Shown one piece after another: positions 1-12,000 of a stretch of DNA of 64,000 nt. A model generated the notes under the pieces. The model searched no databases. It was given only the letters and a program-made list of their open reading frames with translations, and was not told the origin of the DNA. Positions within the stretch are counted from its first letter, which is position 1. Every line of letters starts with the position of its first letter. The position numbers and the translations under genes were made by a program. Source of the stretch: DASVNK01 sp964478815 (lineage in GTDB: Bacteria > Verrucomicrobiota > Verrucomicrobiia > Limisphaerales > SXQI01); assembly GCA_964478815.1 (NCBI GenBank), contig CAYZKY010000004.1:29257-93256 (forward strand), written 5' to 3'.

Positions 1-3000
1 CGTAATCGAACCGGGCTGCGCCGAACCCAAGGTCGTCCAGACCGTCGCCGTTGACGTCGCCCAGGTGGGTCATGACTACGCCGACCGGACGGTAAGAGAT
101 GTAAAGCCGCCAATTATACAGCGTCCCTTCCACATCGGAGGAGGTGGGATCGTCGAACCGCAACTGCCATTCTCCGTTTGGATCGAGACCATTGAACACA
201 TCCGTATCAACTCCGGAAAGGGCGATGGAGCCCTGGCCATCGACAAAGGTGAAGGTGGCTGAGGCCGCGTTGTTCGGCGCGATCAAGGTGCCGACGATAT
301 TGTGGCGGACGCCATCGGGCAGATCGACCTCCAGCGTGAGGTCCCGGATGACGCCGGGAACATCGGAAACAACCTGCGTGACGATCACGGGGTTGGTCAG
401 GACCCGCACCGACCAAGAGGTGAGACTGCCCACGAAATCGCCGTGGGTGTCGACTATCTCCAAACGCCAACGAGCATTCGGATTGAGGCCATCCAAGCCG
501 CTCAACGTATTGGCCGCACCGGTGACGGTTTCCGGGCGGTAACTGCCGGAGAACGGTCCGCCGGCGAAGACGGCGCTCGAATCCTGGTCGAACGTGACGT
601 TATTCAGCGAGGTTCCATGATGGCCATTGTCCGCGCGCACGAGACCGACGCGGAGCTGGTGGCCGAGTTGGTCGTCGTAAACCAGGACGAGCTGCAACCC
701 ATTAAGGTCTTCGTGGGCGATATTGACCGTGACATTGACGTCGCTGATGGTGGATCCACCGGCGTGACCGCTGGTCTCGACCTCCGAGGCGACGACGTCG
801 TCCGTCTTCGCGTTTATCTGCATAAACTGGAGGACACCGGCTTGTTGCACCCGGCTGTAGAGGCGCAACTCCCAATTGCCCTCCCAATTGGCGCCAACGT
901 TCGCGATCTCCGTGTGCCAGGCAGCAGGATCGAGCGGGCGGAAGGAGCCATTGTAGGGCGGGAATCCCCCCCCCACCACATCAAAGCCGCTGAGGTCAAA
1001 CCGGGTCCCCGCGAGGAAGTTCCCGAACAGGTTGCCGTAATCGAAAAGCGTGAATGCCCGCCCGTTCGGAGATACCAAGACGCCCCGGAGTTGGCTTAAG
1101 TCCGGATGGCTCAGGCTGAGCAGGAAGTCCATATCGGTCAAGCCACCCGTGAGGTTGCTGCCGATGGGCAAGCTGGCGACCGTCTCCGACTCGGTGCCCT
1201 GTTCCGTGACATTCAATCGCCAACCGATAATCGCTCCGGATTCAATGGCGGGATGGTGATCGACCACGCGCAAGGTCCAGATGCCGTTGGCGATGGAAGC
1301 CGACATGCCCGCCAGCACCGACAATGGAGACTCGGGCCGGTAGGTGCCGGCGAAGGGCGCAAATCCGGCTCCAATATGCGTTCCCGCCGCATCATCGAAA
1401 ACGGTGTAAGTGCTACCGCTTCCGAAATTCTGCCCACCGCCTCCGCGACGATTCACGAGAGCGACAACCTGACCGTCCGGAGAAATCAAGTAAATCGCAA
1501 GATCGCTATCGTAAGTGTAATTTAAACGAATCTCGACCGTGACGCTCAATACGGTGCTTAGAACACCGCTCATCAGGAAAGCACTATCGGTGATCACCGG
1601 ACCGCCGGAGTATTCGTTGATCGTCAAATTGGGAGACGCGGATCCGGTTCGAACCGGGTTGGAAGTGCCCGCGATCGCGGAACCGGGCGAGGACTCCCCA
1701 ACCGCCGAAGGGGTGATGCCCACGACATTGCCGTTGCCGACCGTGGTCGAATTAGGCACAGGGACCGCCAGGACACCGCTGTCAAAGACCGCCGTATAAA
1801 GTTCAAGATCGACCCGCCGAGCGCTGTCGGTGGTATTGATCGGCGACACAGCAGTGCCATACGGCTGCGCGGCCAGCCAAGCCTGCCCTCGGAACACGTA
1901 GCCATAGCCATTATTCGCGATGGGGGTTTGCGAAATGATGGCGAGATCGGAATAGCGCCGGCCATTCGCGGGATTCAAATCGCCGAAGAAGCTGAGGGTC
2001 GTCACCGACACGTCTCCTCCGATCAATTCGCCCGGGGAGAGAACAATCTGGCGCAGATAGCGGGCATCCAGATCCGCGATTTGATCCAACACGCGCGGGA
2101 GCGGATGACGCGTGCCGCCCGCAAAGACCGTGACGATCGTCGAGACGTTGTCCGAACGCGCGAAAACCAGATCAGTTGTGCCATCCGCATCCAAGTCTCC
2201 CATGCGGGCAGCCGGCTGGCCAAACACCGAGAGGTCCACGATCAAATTCGCCTTGGTAAACGCTTCCTCAAGGCCGATCGCCTGGAAGGGGCCGTAGTAA
2301 ATGTAGGCATTGTTCCGGCCAAAGACCATGAAGTCGTCCCGTCCGTCGCCGTTGAAATCCCCGATGTTCAGCGCGTTGGCTAATTGTTCGTTGCCGCCGA
2401 CTCCCTCGATAACGAACGCTTCATTGATGCCTGGCCGCGTGTTGGTTCCTCCGGATCCGGAGATATCGATACCGGTATTGTTGACACCGGTGGGATTCGA
2501 AGCCACCGGCGACGCGAGTTCGAAGACATAAGGCCGCGGCAGGCTCGGCTCCGGATCAATCTCGGGATCGAAGAAATTATTCAGATCAGCGCCGAAGTAG
2601 ACGCGGAGCGAGGTCCCTTGCAACTCGGCAAGCGCGACTTCGTCGAGGCCATCCTGAGCGGCGGGCGGGATGCGGTTGAGATCGCCGACAAATGCAAAGA
2701 GCCCGAGCGGGACGGTGGCTCCAGCTTCTTCGACGAAGGAGGATTGAAGCGGCTCGAACACCACGGCCGGTTGCGGCTGGAGGCTCGAGGTGAAGAAATC
2801 CGACGAGCCGCGGTAAATCGCACCGATGGCGTGGACGAGGTAGCTGCCGCCCTGATCGATGCGAGGCGTGCGCTCGAGGATGACGACGGCGACATCCCGG
2901 AACGAATCGGTGTCGTAGCGACCAGAATTAACGATCCATTGGCCAGCCGGCAGCGTACGGGAACCCAGATCGCCAGTGCGGCCGCCAGGCACGATGACCG

Positions 3001-6000
3001 AGCCGAGAAGACTGGTGACGGCAAACTCTTCGCGAGCATCCCCGCCCACGTTACCCAATGGGACAAGCGATGCGCCGGCCAGCGCGGTTGAAGACGTCAG
3101 GAAGCTGGCGGACGTGGTCAAATCCACGATGCCGGCGGCCGAGAGGGCGTTCGCGACGATGTAAACTCGATTCGACGTGAGATCGATTAGTCCGAGTTCG
3201 CCGGCACCGGAGCCATCGAAATTCCCGAGCCCGGCAAAGCTGCCGAGCGAGCCGACAGAGAACGCTCGCGGCAACGAGGCGATGCCGCCGGAGAGGAGTC
3301 CAATTCCTGAAGCGAGATAAACCAATCCGCCGTGCCGAACGGCTAGCTCCGAGCCGGCAACACCATCAAGGTCGCCGACCATGCTGGCGCGCACGAGGCC
3401 AGCTCCCGACGCTGGAGTTAATTTGAGGCTAAACTGGGTCGCGAGGTTGATCGGCGCTGGCGTCCCGCCCGAGCCCAGATAGGTGGCGAGGATGTTGGCA
3501 CTGCCATGGAGCACATAGACCGCGGCATCCGGACTGTCCGCGCCCGTGGTGCGGGCAACGGTGACGACGAGATCGTCGCGGCCATCGCCATTGAGGTCGC
3601 CGGGAGTGCCGATAAAGCTCTGGAGCGCTTGCTTGCCGTTGGCGGCGTTGCTGACCGAATCCCGCAGTAACGGAGCCGGCAGGTCGATCGTCAGGCTGCG
3701 GAAGTTAAGGCTGAATTCCGATGCGGTGTCGAACCGGCCATTGCCGTTCAGATCTTCGCCCGAATCGAACAGGCCGTTGCTGTTCAGATCCTCGTTAACG
3801 TGGCCGCCCAGATGGATGCGGATCGAGCTGGACCCGGTGCCGAAGATATTATCGCGGACACCGCCGATAAAGTCGTCGTAGCCGTCTCCATTGAGATCGC
3901 CGATGGGGATGACGACCGGGCGGAAGGCCACATCCTGGTCGGAACGGATATTGAGGTCCACATCGCCGGGCTGGGCATCAATGGTGCCGCCAACTCCGGG
4001 AGCGTTGGCGCTTTGCTCCAGGAACACCAACTTATAGCCACCCATCGCCACCGGCTGGCTGGCGCTCGACTGCATGGATTTGAACCCGAGCTGGGGCGCA
4101 TTGCTGGTGAGATCAAGCGTGATGGCGATAGCGCCGGCACTCATGCGGGAGAAGACGATGTATCCGCCTTCGTTGTAGGCGAAGACGCGTCCACCCAGAT
4201 TCGCCGCCGCCAACGCTGTATTGATGCTGCCGATCAAGGCATCCAGCGAACCGCCGGGTGCGTTGACTGTGATATTGAAGTTCTCAGCGCCCAAGGTGAG
4301 CGTGAAGCGGGCTGCCGCAGAGTTCTGGAAGGCACCGTTGCTCGGGCCGGGACTGGCGGCTTTCACCTGCTGCGCGCGCAAATTTACGACCCGGAGGATG
4401 TAATAATCCGGCACGCCGCTGAAGCGCTCCACCGGCAGGATGGACAGTGCCTCGCTCGAATCGGTGTCTTGCGCGGCAAAGAGGAAGAGCCGCGAATTGC
4501 GCAATTCCGGGCGATTGAAGAGCGCCTGCGAGGCGGGATCGTCAAAGACCAGCGAAATCATGTCCGGAGTGAGCCACGCCGCACCGGTCGCATGAAGCTG
4601 CTTCACCGCATCCGGAGTGCGGATGATGTAGTAATCCCCGAGATCGCCTTCGTGGAGCGTCAAACCCCCGACCTCAAGACCGGCGGTGAGTTCCGGCAGG
4701 AAGGCGGCGAAGTTCACGTCGTCATTAATCCCATCAAGCCCACCCCGGGTGACGAATTCGTAGTCGTCCGGCTGCGAGGTGGTATTGCCCGCGAGCAAAT
4801 CCTTCCCGCCGCCGCCGTCGATCACATCATCGCCGGGACCGCCTGCGATAAAATCGGTGCCTTCATCGCCGAAGATCGCGTCGTTGAAAGCTCCGCCGAA
4901 GAGACGATCATTCCCGCCGCCGCCGTGAATCTCAAGTTCGGCCAAATTCGCTCCCTGCTGGAGGTCGCCGGGCTTGATGCCCCATTCTTCCAACCGGTTC
5001 GGGAAGACGAAGGACGCATCGCCACGGAAGACGTCGTTGCCGCGGCGAAGATCGATCAAGGTCTTCTCGACGCCGTTCGTCTGATAATAGGCATAAAGTT
5101 GGGTGAAGGCCGTTTTACCTACGCCCGACTGGCCGGAACTGAAGCCAAGCAAGGCGCCGGCTGCCTCGATCAACGAGTTCTTCCTGGAGATGGCGAGCGA
5201 ACGGTCGGCCGCCAGATCGGTCGTCAAAAAGACCAATCGACCTTTATCGGCACCGACCGCGATGCGGTCGGTCAGGTCTTCCGTGGAGCCCGCCGGGTTG
5301 CGCGCAAGCCGCATCGCCACGGCAATATCGCGCGCGAGATCCGCAATCGAATTATTGATGTCCGCGAAAAGCGTCGATTGCGGGCCGGAGTCGGTGAATC
5401 CAAAAGCGGTGAGTTCCGACGAGAGTTTGCCAGGGGCCACCGTCGCGCTGATGGTGGAAGCTTCGACGATGCCGGCGACCGCAAAGGCGAGCCGGCCGGT
5501 GGCAGTATCACGCTCAGCCCGAACGCTGCCGGCGAAAGCGCTGGTGGCGAGTTGAGCATTGATCTTCGAAACGAAGGCATCGACGTCGGCCGCGGTTTGA
5601 TCGAGCGTGATCGTCACGCTGCTCTCGGCCCCGAGCGACAGACGGAAACTGCGAGTCTGGCCAGCGGAGATCGCCGTGACGTCGTTCGGGGCGATCAACC
5701 GCCCGGCACCCATCTCCTTCAAAACCGTGATTTCATATTCTATCCCGCCAAGGACGATCCCGAAAGTAGTGTCGGCGGAGAGACGGCCATCGACCGGCGG
5801 GCTGTTCTGACCAGTCAGGGTGATGCCGGGGAGAGCCTCCGTAACGAACCGCTGGTTGGCAACATCCCAAACCAAAGTGGTGAATTCGTAGCGATGGAGG
5901 ATTCGATTGTAACGAATCGAAGCAAAATCCGGGATGGGACGGCTCAGATTGTCCAGATCTCCACCCATGAAGAGCACTCGATCATTTCCGGCATCGCCGT

Positions 6001-9000
6001 ATAACTCGTCGACCGTGGTCGGGATGTACGTCTGAGTCGGATCGTTCTTGAGAGCGGGCAACGCGTCGGGCGTGATCTGGAAGATATCGTCGCCCGGGCC
6101 GCCAAACAGCAAGTCGCTCGCCTGGCGGTCCATCCCTCCGGAAAGAACGTCGTTGCCCGGGCCGCCGAAGATCCAGTCTTCACCCATGCCGCCCTGCAAG
6201 CGATCATTGCCCGGGCCTCCGAGGAGAACATCCTTCCGCACCGTGTTTGTGGTCGCGGCGTAGTTCACGGTCTCCTCGACGGGTCCGGATTCGAGAATGA
6301 AATTTAGGGTGTAAATGGTCGGAACCAGATTCGGCGAACTGATCTTCAGGAGATAGCTCCGTCCGGCTTCCAAGCCCGCCAGCGAGATTAGTCCGTTGGA
6401 TTTTCCGGAAAGATTCAGGATCGAATAGCCCGCACCGCCGATTCCTGGGTAGAGTTCGTAGCCGCGATCAGTCTGGTAAAGCATCGCGCGGAAGGGCATG
6501 GCAGAGGCATTGGCGGTATTCGCGGCGTTCAGGGCAGCAATGACTTGCGCGGCGGTGCTCTCGCCATCCTTGATTGTGATGGTGAGCGTGCGGTTGGCCG
6601 AGTCGTAAGCCACCGTTTCGGAGCCGGTCGCCGAAGCTCCACCGACAAACTTGACCGAGACCCCGTTCAGGGCCGACCCAGGCGAAGCGGCTGCCACGAC
6701 CAAGGCATTTTGCGAGCCGCGCGGATTGACTGTAGTCAGACCAGCGGTGGTGGTGTCGCCGCCCGAAATGGCTGCGTTGGACGGCAGATTGTTGAGAATC
6801 AGCTTGCCCTGGCCCGAATTCGTGCCCAACTGCGCGACCCGGACATAATAGCTCCCCCGCAACAGGCCATTCAGGCTCAGAGTCGCTGCGTTTGCAGCGA
6901 CAGTAGTGGCGGTCCGCACGACCTGTCCGTCGGCGTCGAGAATGGCAAGTTCGAGCAATTCGTCCGCCCCGGTGGCCAGGATGCTGAACTTATCGGAAGC
7001 GGCAGCATCGCGATCGAGATTGAAGCGGAAATAATCCACGTCACTGGCCGCGTGGAGGTTCAGGTTGGTAATCCGACCAAGGTCGGCAATGCTGGCCAAG
7101 CCAAAGGCGGTTTCCAAGGAGTTGTTGGCCGTGCTAGTCAGATCCGGTCCGTCCGGATTAATCGCCACGGGAGCAAAAGTGCCAAACTGCTGCAAATTCT
7201 CGAGGTCGAAGATCGCGAGCCCAAGGCCATCAAGCTGAGAAGCGCTGCTGAGCTCGATGCGCGGATTGCCGGTGGCCGGAATGTGACCGAGCTGGAAGAC
7301 GTAGTAGTCTTCGTCCTCCGGATTATCGACAGTCAATCCGGTGAAGCTGCTGTTGCGCGCGACCACATAAACGGCACGGGCCGTCTGGCCATTGGCGAAA
7401 TGCAGCTCCGTGATCATCGCGTTATTCGCAGGAATACTCAGCGTGAGCATCGCATTCGGGCGCGGGAGCAAGGTGTAGAAGCGGATGCGCTGATCGACCT
7501 GGCCGGCCCGGACGGTGGTCTGGAGCCCAGCCGCGGCGATGGCGTCATTGAGATCGCTGACCAGATCCGCCACCGAGGTGTTTGCGGCACCATCAATGCC
7601 ATTCGTCGCTGCCGCCGAGACGCGAACGATCAACGGCGCTCCATTCCCGATGCTGACGCCGAATTGGAGATCGGTCTGAATCTGACCGTTGGCCGGGGCA
7701 TCGGCCGAAGCGGTCACGATGGCCTGGCCGGCAATGTCCTCCGGCTTGAAGCCCAACGCGGTTACTACGTTCGAAGCGTCATCCATGTTGGGCTTAATCT
7801 GGATGGATGTGACCCGGCTCGATGGCGCAGGGAGGAATCCGATCTTGTTGCCAAAAGCTTTGGCCACAATCTGGCTCAGGCCGGCGCTGGACAGTGCGGC
7901 ATTCAGATCCGCGACCAGATCGGCAATTGCGGCGTTGCTGCCCAGACCATTGACGCCGCCGTGAGCCAGCGTCAGAACGTAAGCGTCATTCGAGCCGTTC
8001 AGCAGCAAGTTAACCCTGGCTGTCTGGTTGAGCTGCAAGCCTAGGGTAAAGTCAGATAGTTCCGACCGGCCGATCAAGGCGGCTACACCCAGGGAACTAG
8101 CGGCGGTTGGGATATCATTCCGGTGCGGACGCTCGGTTTGGTCAGTCAAAATCGCGTTGCCGGAGAGGAATTCGACGGTGTCATCCCCATCGCCGGCATC
8201 GACCCAGACGGTCTTCTGGACGGTTGGGCCAACGGTAACCCTGTCGTTGCCGCCCAAGGCATCCACGATGATCGCGATGAAGTCGCCCTCCGGCGGCAGA
8301 AGGTTGCTCTCCATCTGCTGCTGGCGGTAATTGAGCTTGGCCACGGCGGCTTGATTACCGGCTCCCGCACCGCCGGTCTGAGCTTGTTCGCGCAGGGCGC
8401 TGAAATCGACATAACTATCGACGGGATTCCAGATCGAGTTGCCGTTGCTGTCGGTGGCATTGAAGTTCAGCTTGACCTGAGCGGCGAAGGTGAAATTGCC
8501 GTTATTATTGGTAAGGCGGGTGATCAGGTGCAAATCCTGGAACAGCCCGGGCTCGGTCACGAAGTCGACGTTGATGACGTCATCCGCGTTGCTGCCTCGG
8601 TAGTACCAAACTTTGTCGCTTTCGCGCGCGTATTGCTTCCAGTCATCGCCGGAGAGACCGCCGTCGAGCGAATCCATTGTGGAGCCGTCCGCACGATAGA
8701 GCACATCGGTGCCACCGTTGCCATACATGAAGTCCAGACCGTTACCGCCGAAGAGGAGGTCATCATTCACGCCACCGAGCATGCGGTTCAGACCCGTGTC
8801 GACGAGTTTGTATCGGCCGTTGCCATCGTGGTTGAAATACTGGCCGGTTTGAGGATCGGTGAAGACTCCGAACTGCGAAATCAGCTTGATGGACGTAGTG
8901 AGAGAGCGGAACGACAACCGGCCGTTGACGCTTTCGACAAGGACTTCGCCGGCAAGAATGGATTTGGCGATCTCGGCGTTGATCTGGTTCACCAGATCGC

Positions 9001-12000
9001 CCAATGTCGAAGCGCTCTGGCCGACCGTGATGGTCGCGGAACGATCGTTGTTCGCCAGGACAAGCGAGGCAGGGCTGGTCGGCAACACGGGCACACCCGC
9101 CGCCGTGAGCACACCCGCGCCCGATGCCATACCTTGAGTGAATCTCCATTGCGCCGCCGCCGGGCTGCCCGCCGGAATATTCGGGATGCTGAGCGTGGTG
9201 CCGAACGTCGAGAAGACGATGCGATTCAGCTTCACGTTGTTCGCGTCGACGGCGCGGGTCACCTGAACGAGGTCTTGCAGGCCGGCCTCGAGCAAGGCGG
9301 CCCGGATATCGAGCACCAGGTCATCGACACTCAAATTCGGCGTGGCCGAAACGCTCTCCGAACCATCCGTGGTACTCGCCCGAACGATCACATCCACCGG
9401 CAACTTCGAGCCCACGACGAGCGCGAAGTGAGCGTCGCTCGTCAGTTGGCCGTTAACCGGAACATCCGCCGTCGAGACGATTTGAGCGATCCGGTTGCTC
9501 GCCGTGACGGAGCCGAGGAGTTGATCGACGAATTTGAGCTCGGTAATCGCGGAATCGTTGAGACCGCCGATATTAGGATCCAACGGCCAGGCGTAGAGGC
9601 GATTGATCCCTTGCCCTCCGAGCAGGTCGTCGTTCCCCTCGCCCCCGAAGAGCCAATCATCATCGGTCAATAACCCTTGTCCCGGACCACCGTCGCCGAA
9701 GAGACGATCGTCGCCGCCAAATCCGTAAACGGTATCGCTGCCGAAGCCGCCGTCCATGCGATCGCGGCCCGAAGAGCCGAGCAGCGTATCGTTGCCATCG
9801 CCGCCGTCGATGGTGGTTGCCCAATCGTTGCTGCGTGCGTTCAGCGCGGTCATGTCCACCGCGCTTGCTCCGGGCAGGAAGCCTAACGTGTCGTTGCCGC
9901 CCAAGCCGGAAATGCGGAACTGCTCGATGGCCGGCTCGCCTTGAGGATCGCGCCAATTGCCAATGGCCGTTCGATGCTGACCGCCAACGTTCAGCACACC
10001 TCGATCTGGCCACTGATCGAACCGGATGTCGGTGACACCTCCCAGATAGAAGTCGATGACCAGCCCACCGGCGGAGCGTTGTGTGCCGGTGCCCGTGCCG
10101 AGGCCGAGCAAATTCTGCGCATAGGCGTTGGCCGCGCTCAAGACCAGGGTGGCTCCCGTGCCGAACCCACGGGCGATCAAAGCGATGCGGGCGCCACGCC
10201 GGACGGCCTCGACGTAACCGTGCCGTCCGCTGGCATCGGCGTAGGAGAAGAACGGACCGCCACTCACCGTGAGCGTGTCGTTGATCGCGCGGACGGCATT
10301 GTCGATGCCGCCGGTGACCGGCACCGTAAGTTGCTGGGTCCGCGTTCCGAGCGTGAGGGTAAAGACGGCGGTGCCACTGACCAATCCATTGTCCGGGATA
10401 TCCGCGCCGCCGAGCATGACCGCCTCCTCCGACAACAGGATCGTATCGCGATTATCGGTGCCTTCGATCAAAAGAATGTCCGTCGCATTATCGTCAATCG
10501 AGTCGCCTTGGAAGCTGTTGCCGAAATGACCGTCGAATACGTCGCCAAAGAACTTGTATGCCGGGTTGGTATCCAGCAGGATCATGTCGATTCCTGAGCC
10601 GCCGTACAGTCTGTCATTGCCTTCCTGGCCTTCGAGCCAGTCAGAATCCGGCCCACCCCACAGCGAATCGTTCCCGCCGCCGCCGAGCAACTGATCCTCG
10701 CCGCCACCGCCATATATTTCATCATCGCCACCCAGGAGATTGGCCCGCGGATTCTGACCGTAAGTGCGCGTGTAGAGCCAATCGCCCGCAATTAGTTCGG
10801 CGCCGGCGTCGCCGAAAATCACTTCCCGCCGGATGCTGCCGTAGAGCCAATCATTCCCGGGCCCACCGTGCATTTCACTGCCGCGCAGCAGAGTCTCCGC
10901 CTGAAGCTGGGCTGGGGTCGATGAGCTGAGCGTATGGGCATAGCCGTAAAGGAAATCGATGCCATCCCCACCCCACATGCGCTCGCCAGAGAGAGTGCCC
11001 GGGCCGCCATCGCCGAAGAGTCGATCACTGCCTTCATTACCGTAGAGCTGGTCGCGGCCGGCGCGGTCTTCCGGCAAGGAGAACGAACCGTCCAGTTGGA
11101 AGTCCCCGCGGAGGATGTCGTCGTTCTCGCCACCGAGTGCTACGTCATGATCGGCCCCGCCGAGCAGATAGTCGTTAGCAGCACCCCCGTCGAGATAATC
11201 GTCCCCTTCCCCGCCATCAAGGCCGTCGTAATCGCCGCCGCCGAACAACCAGTCGCCATCCGCCCCGCCGAACAGCACGTCTTTGCCGTCGGTGACGTCG
11301 CCGGGCACCGACAGGCCAGCGAGGACCTTGGGAGTCATGAGCGCCGGGACGAAGCCGGTGGGATGCGCCAGCTCGGCTGCCGCGAAACCGGGTGGGAGAT
11401 CCATCCTGGCCGCACGTTCGATATCGTTAGCCCAACGGAAATACAGCGCTTCACTGTAGAGGGCCGAACCGCCCCAGATAATATCCATCCCCTCTTCGCC
11501 AAGGAGCAAGTCGTCGCCGAGCCCGCCTTCCAGAAGGTCGTCCGATGGCCCGCCCAACAGAATATCGTTGCCCTGACCGCCATACAGATCGTCCGCGCCG
11601 CCGTGCGGTTGGCCGATGCTCTGAATGCCATCAAACGGAGCAATCTGCCGGAAGTCGCTGTCGGACAGTCTAATGACCGAGACAAAAGCCGCGATCTTGG
11701 CCAGCTCCACCCGAGCGTTATCCCCGAGGAGGATATCGACCAGCGCGTCTGCATCGCCACCGCGAAGGACATCCGAGCCCGCGCCACCCACATGAATATC
11801 CGCACCGACGCTGATCTCATTCGAGAAGGAAGCTCCGTACTCGTTCAGATAATCGCGGGCTACCCCGTCATCGATGAAATCATCGCCTCCGGCATCGGGG
11901 TGCAGGCTCTCGAAACTCGTGACAACGCCTAACGAATCGTAAGCAACATGGCCGCCATCGCCGAAGAGGATGTCGTCGCCACCCATGCCTGCGATGATGT

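Larger units (their letters stand above)
4200..9500 (-). repeat. About eight flagellin hook-IN-like modules with interspersed domains
   Basis: Recurring elements are LSVDDLVLDIRAALLEAGL (about 9300), TLGDLVNQINAEIAKSI (8970), AIADLVADLNAALSSAGL (7900), SVADLVSDLNDAIAAAGL (7560), AAQVIAALNAANTANA (6530), DVDAFVSKINAQLATSAF (5570), SIADLARDIAVAMRLA (5350) and LDALIGSINTALAAANL (4220). Several are preceded by a PVNGQLTSDxxF-like strand and followed by a hydrophobic strand, as in flagellin hook-IN motifs. A PPC-type (pre-peptidase C-terminal) segment with DVDYFRFNLDRD lies near 7030. RTX clusters are interspersed. Confidence 0.6.

Noticed and set aside
3800..6004. A 734-codon plus-strand open frame, and many others antisense to the giant gene
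   Set aside because: They lie opposite one continuous minus-strand gene and translate into low-complexity, motif-free sequence. Long antisense frames are expected opposite repetitive RTX-type coding sequence of high GC.
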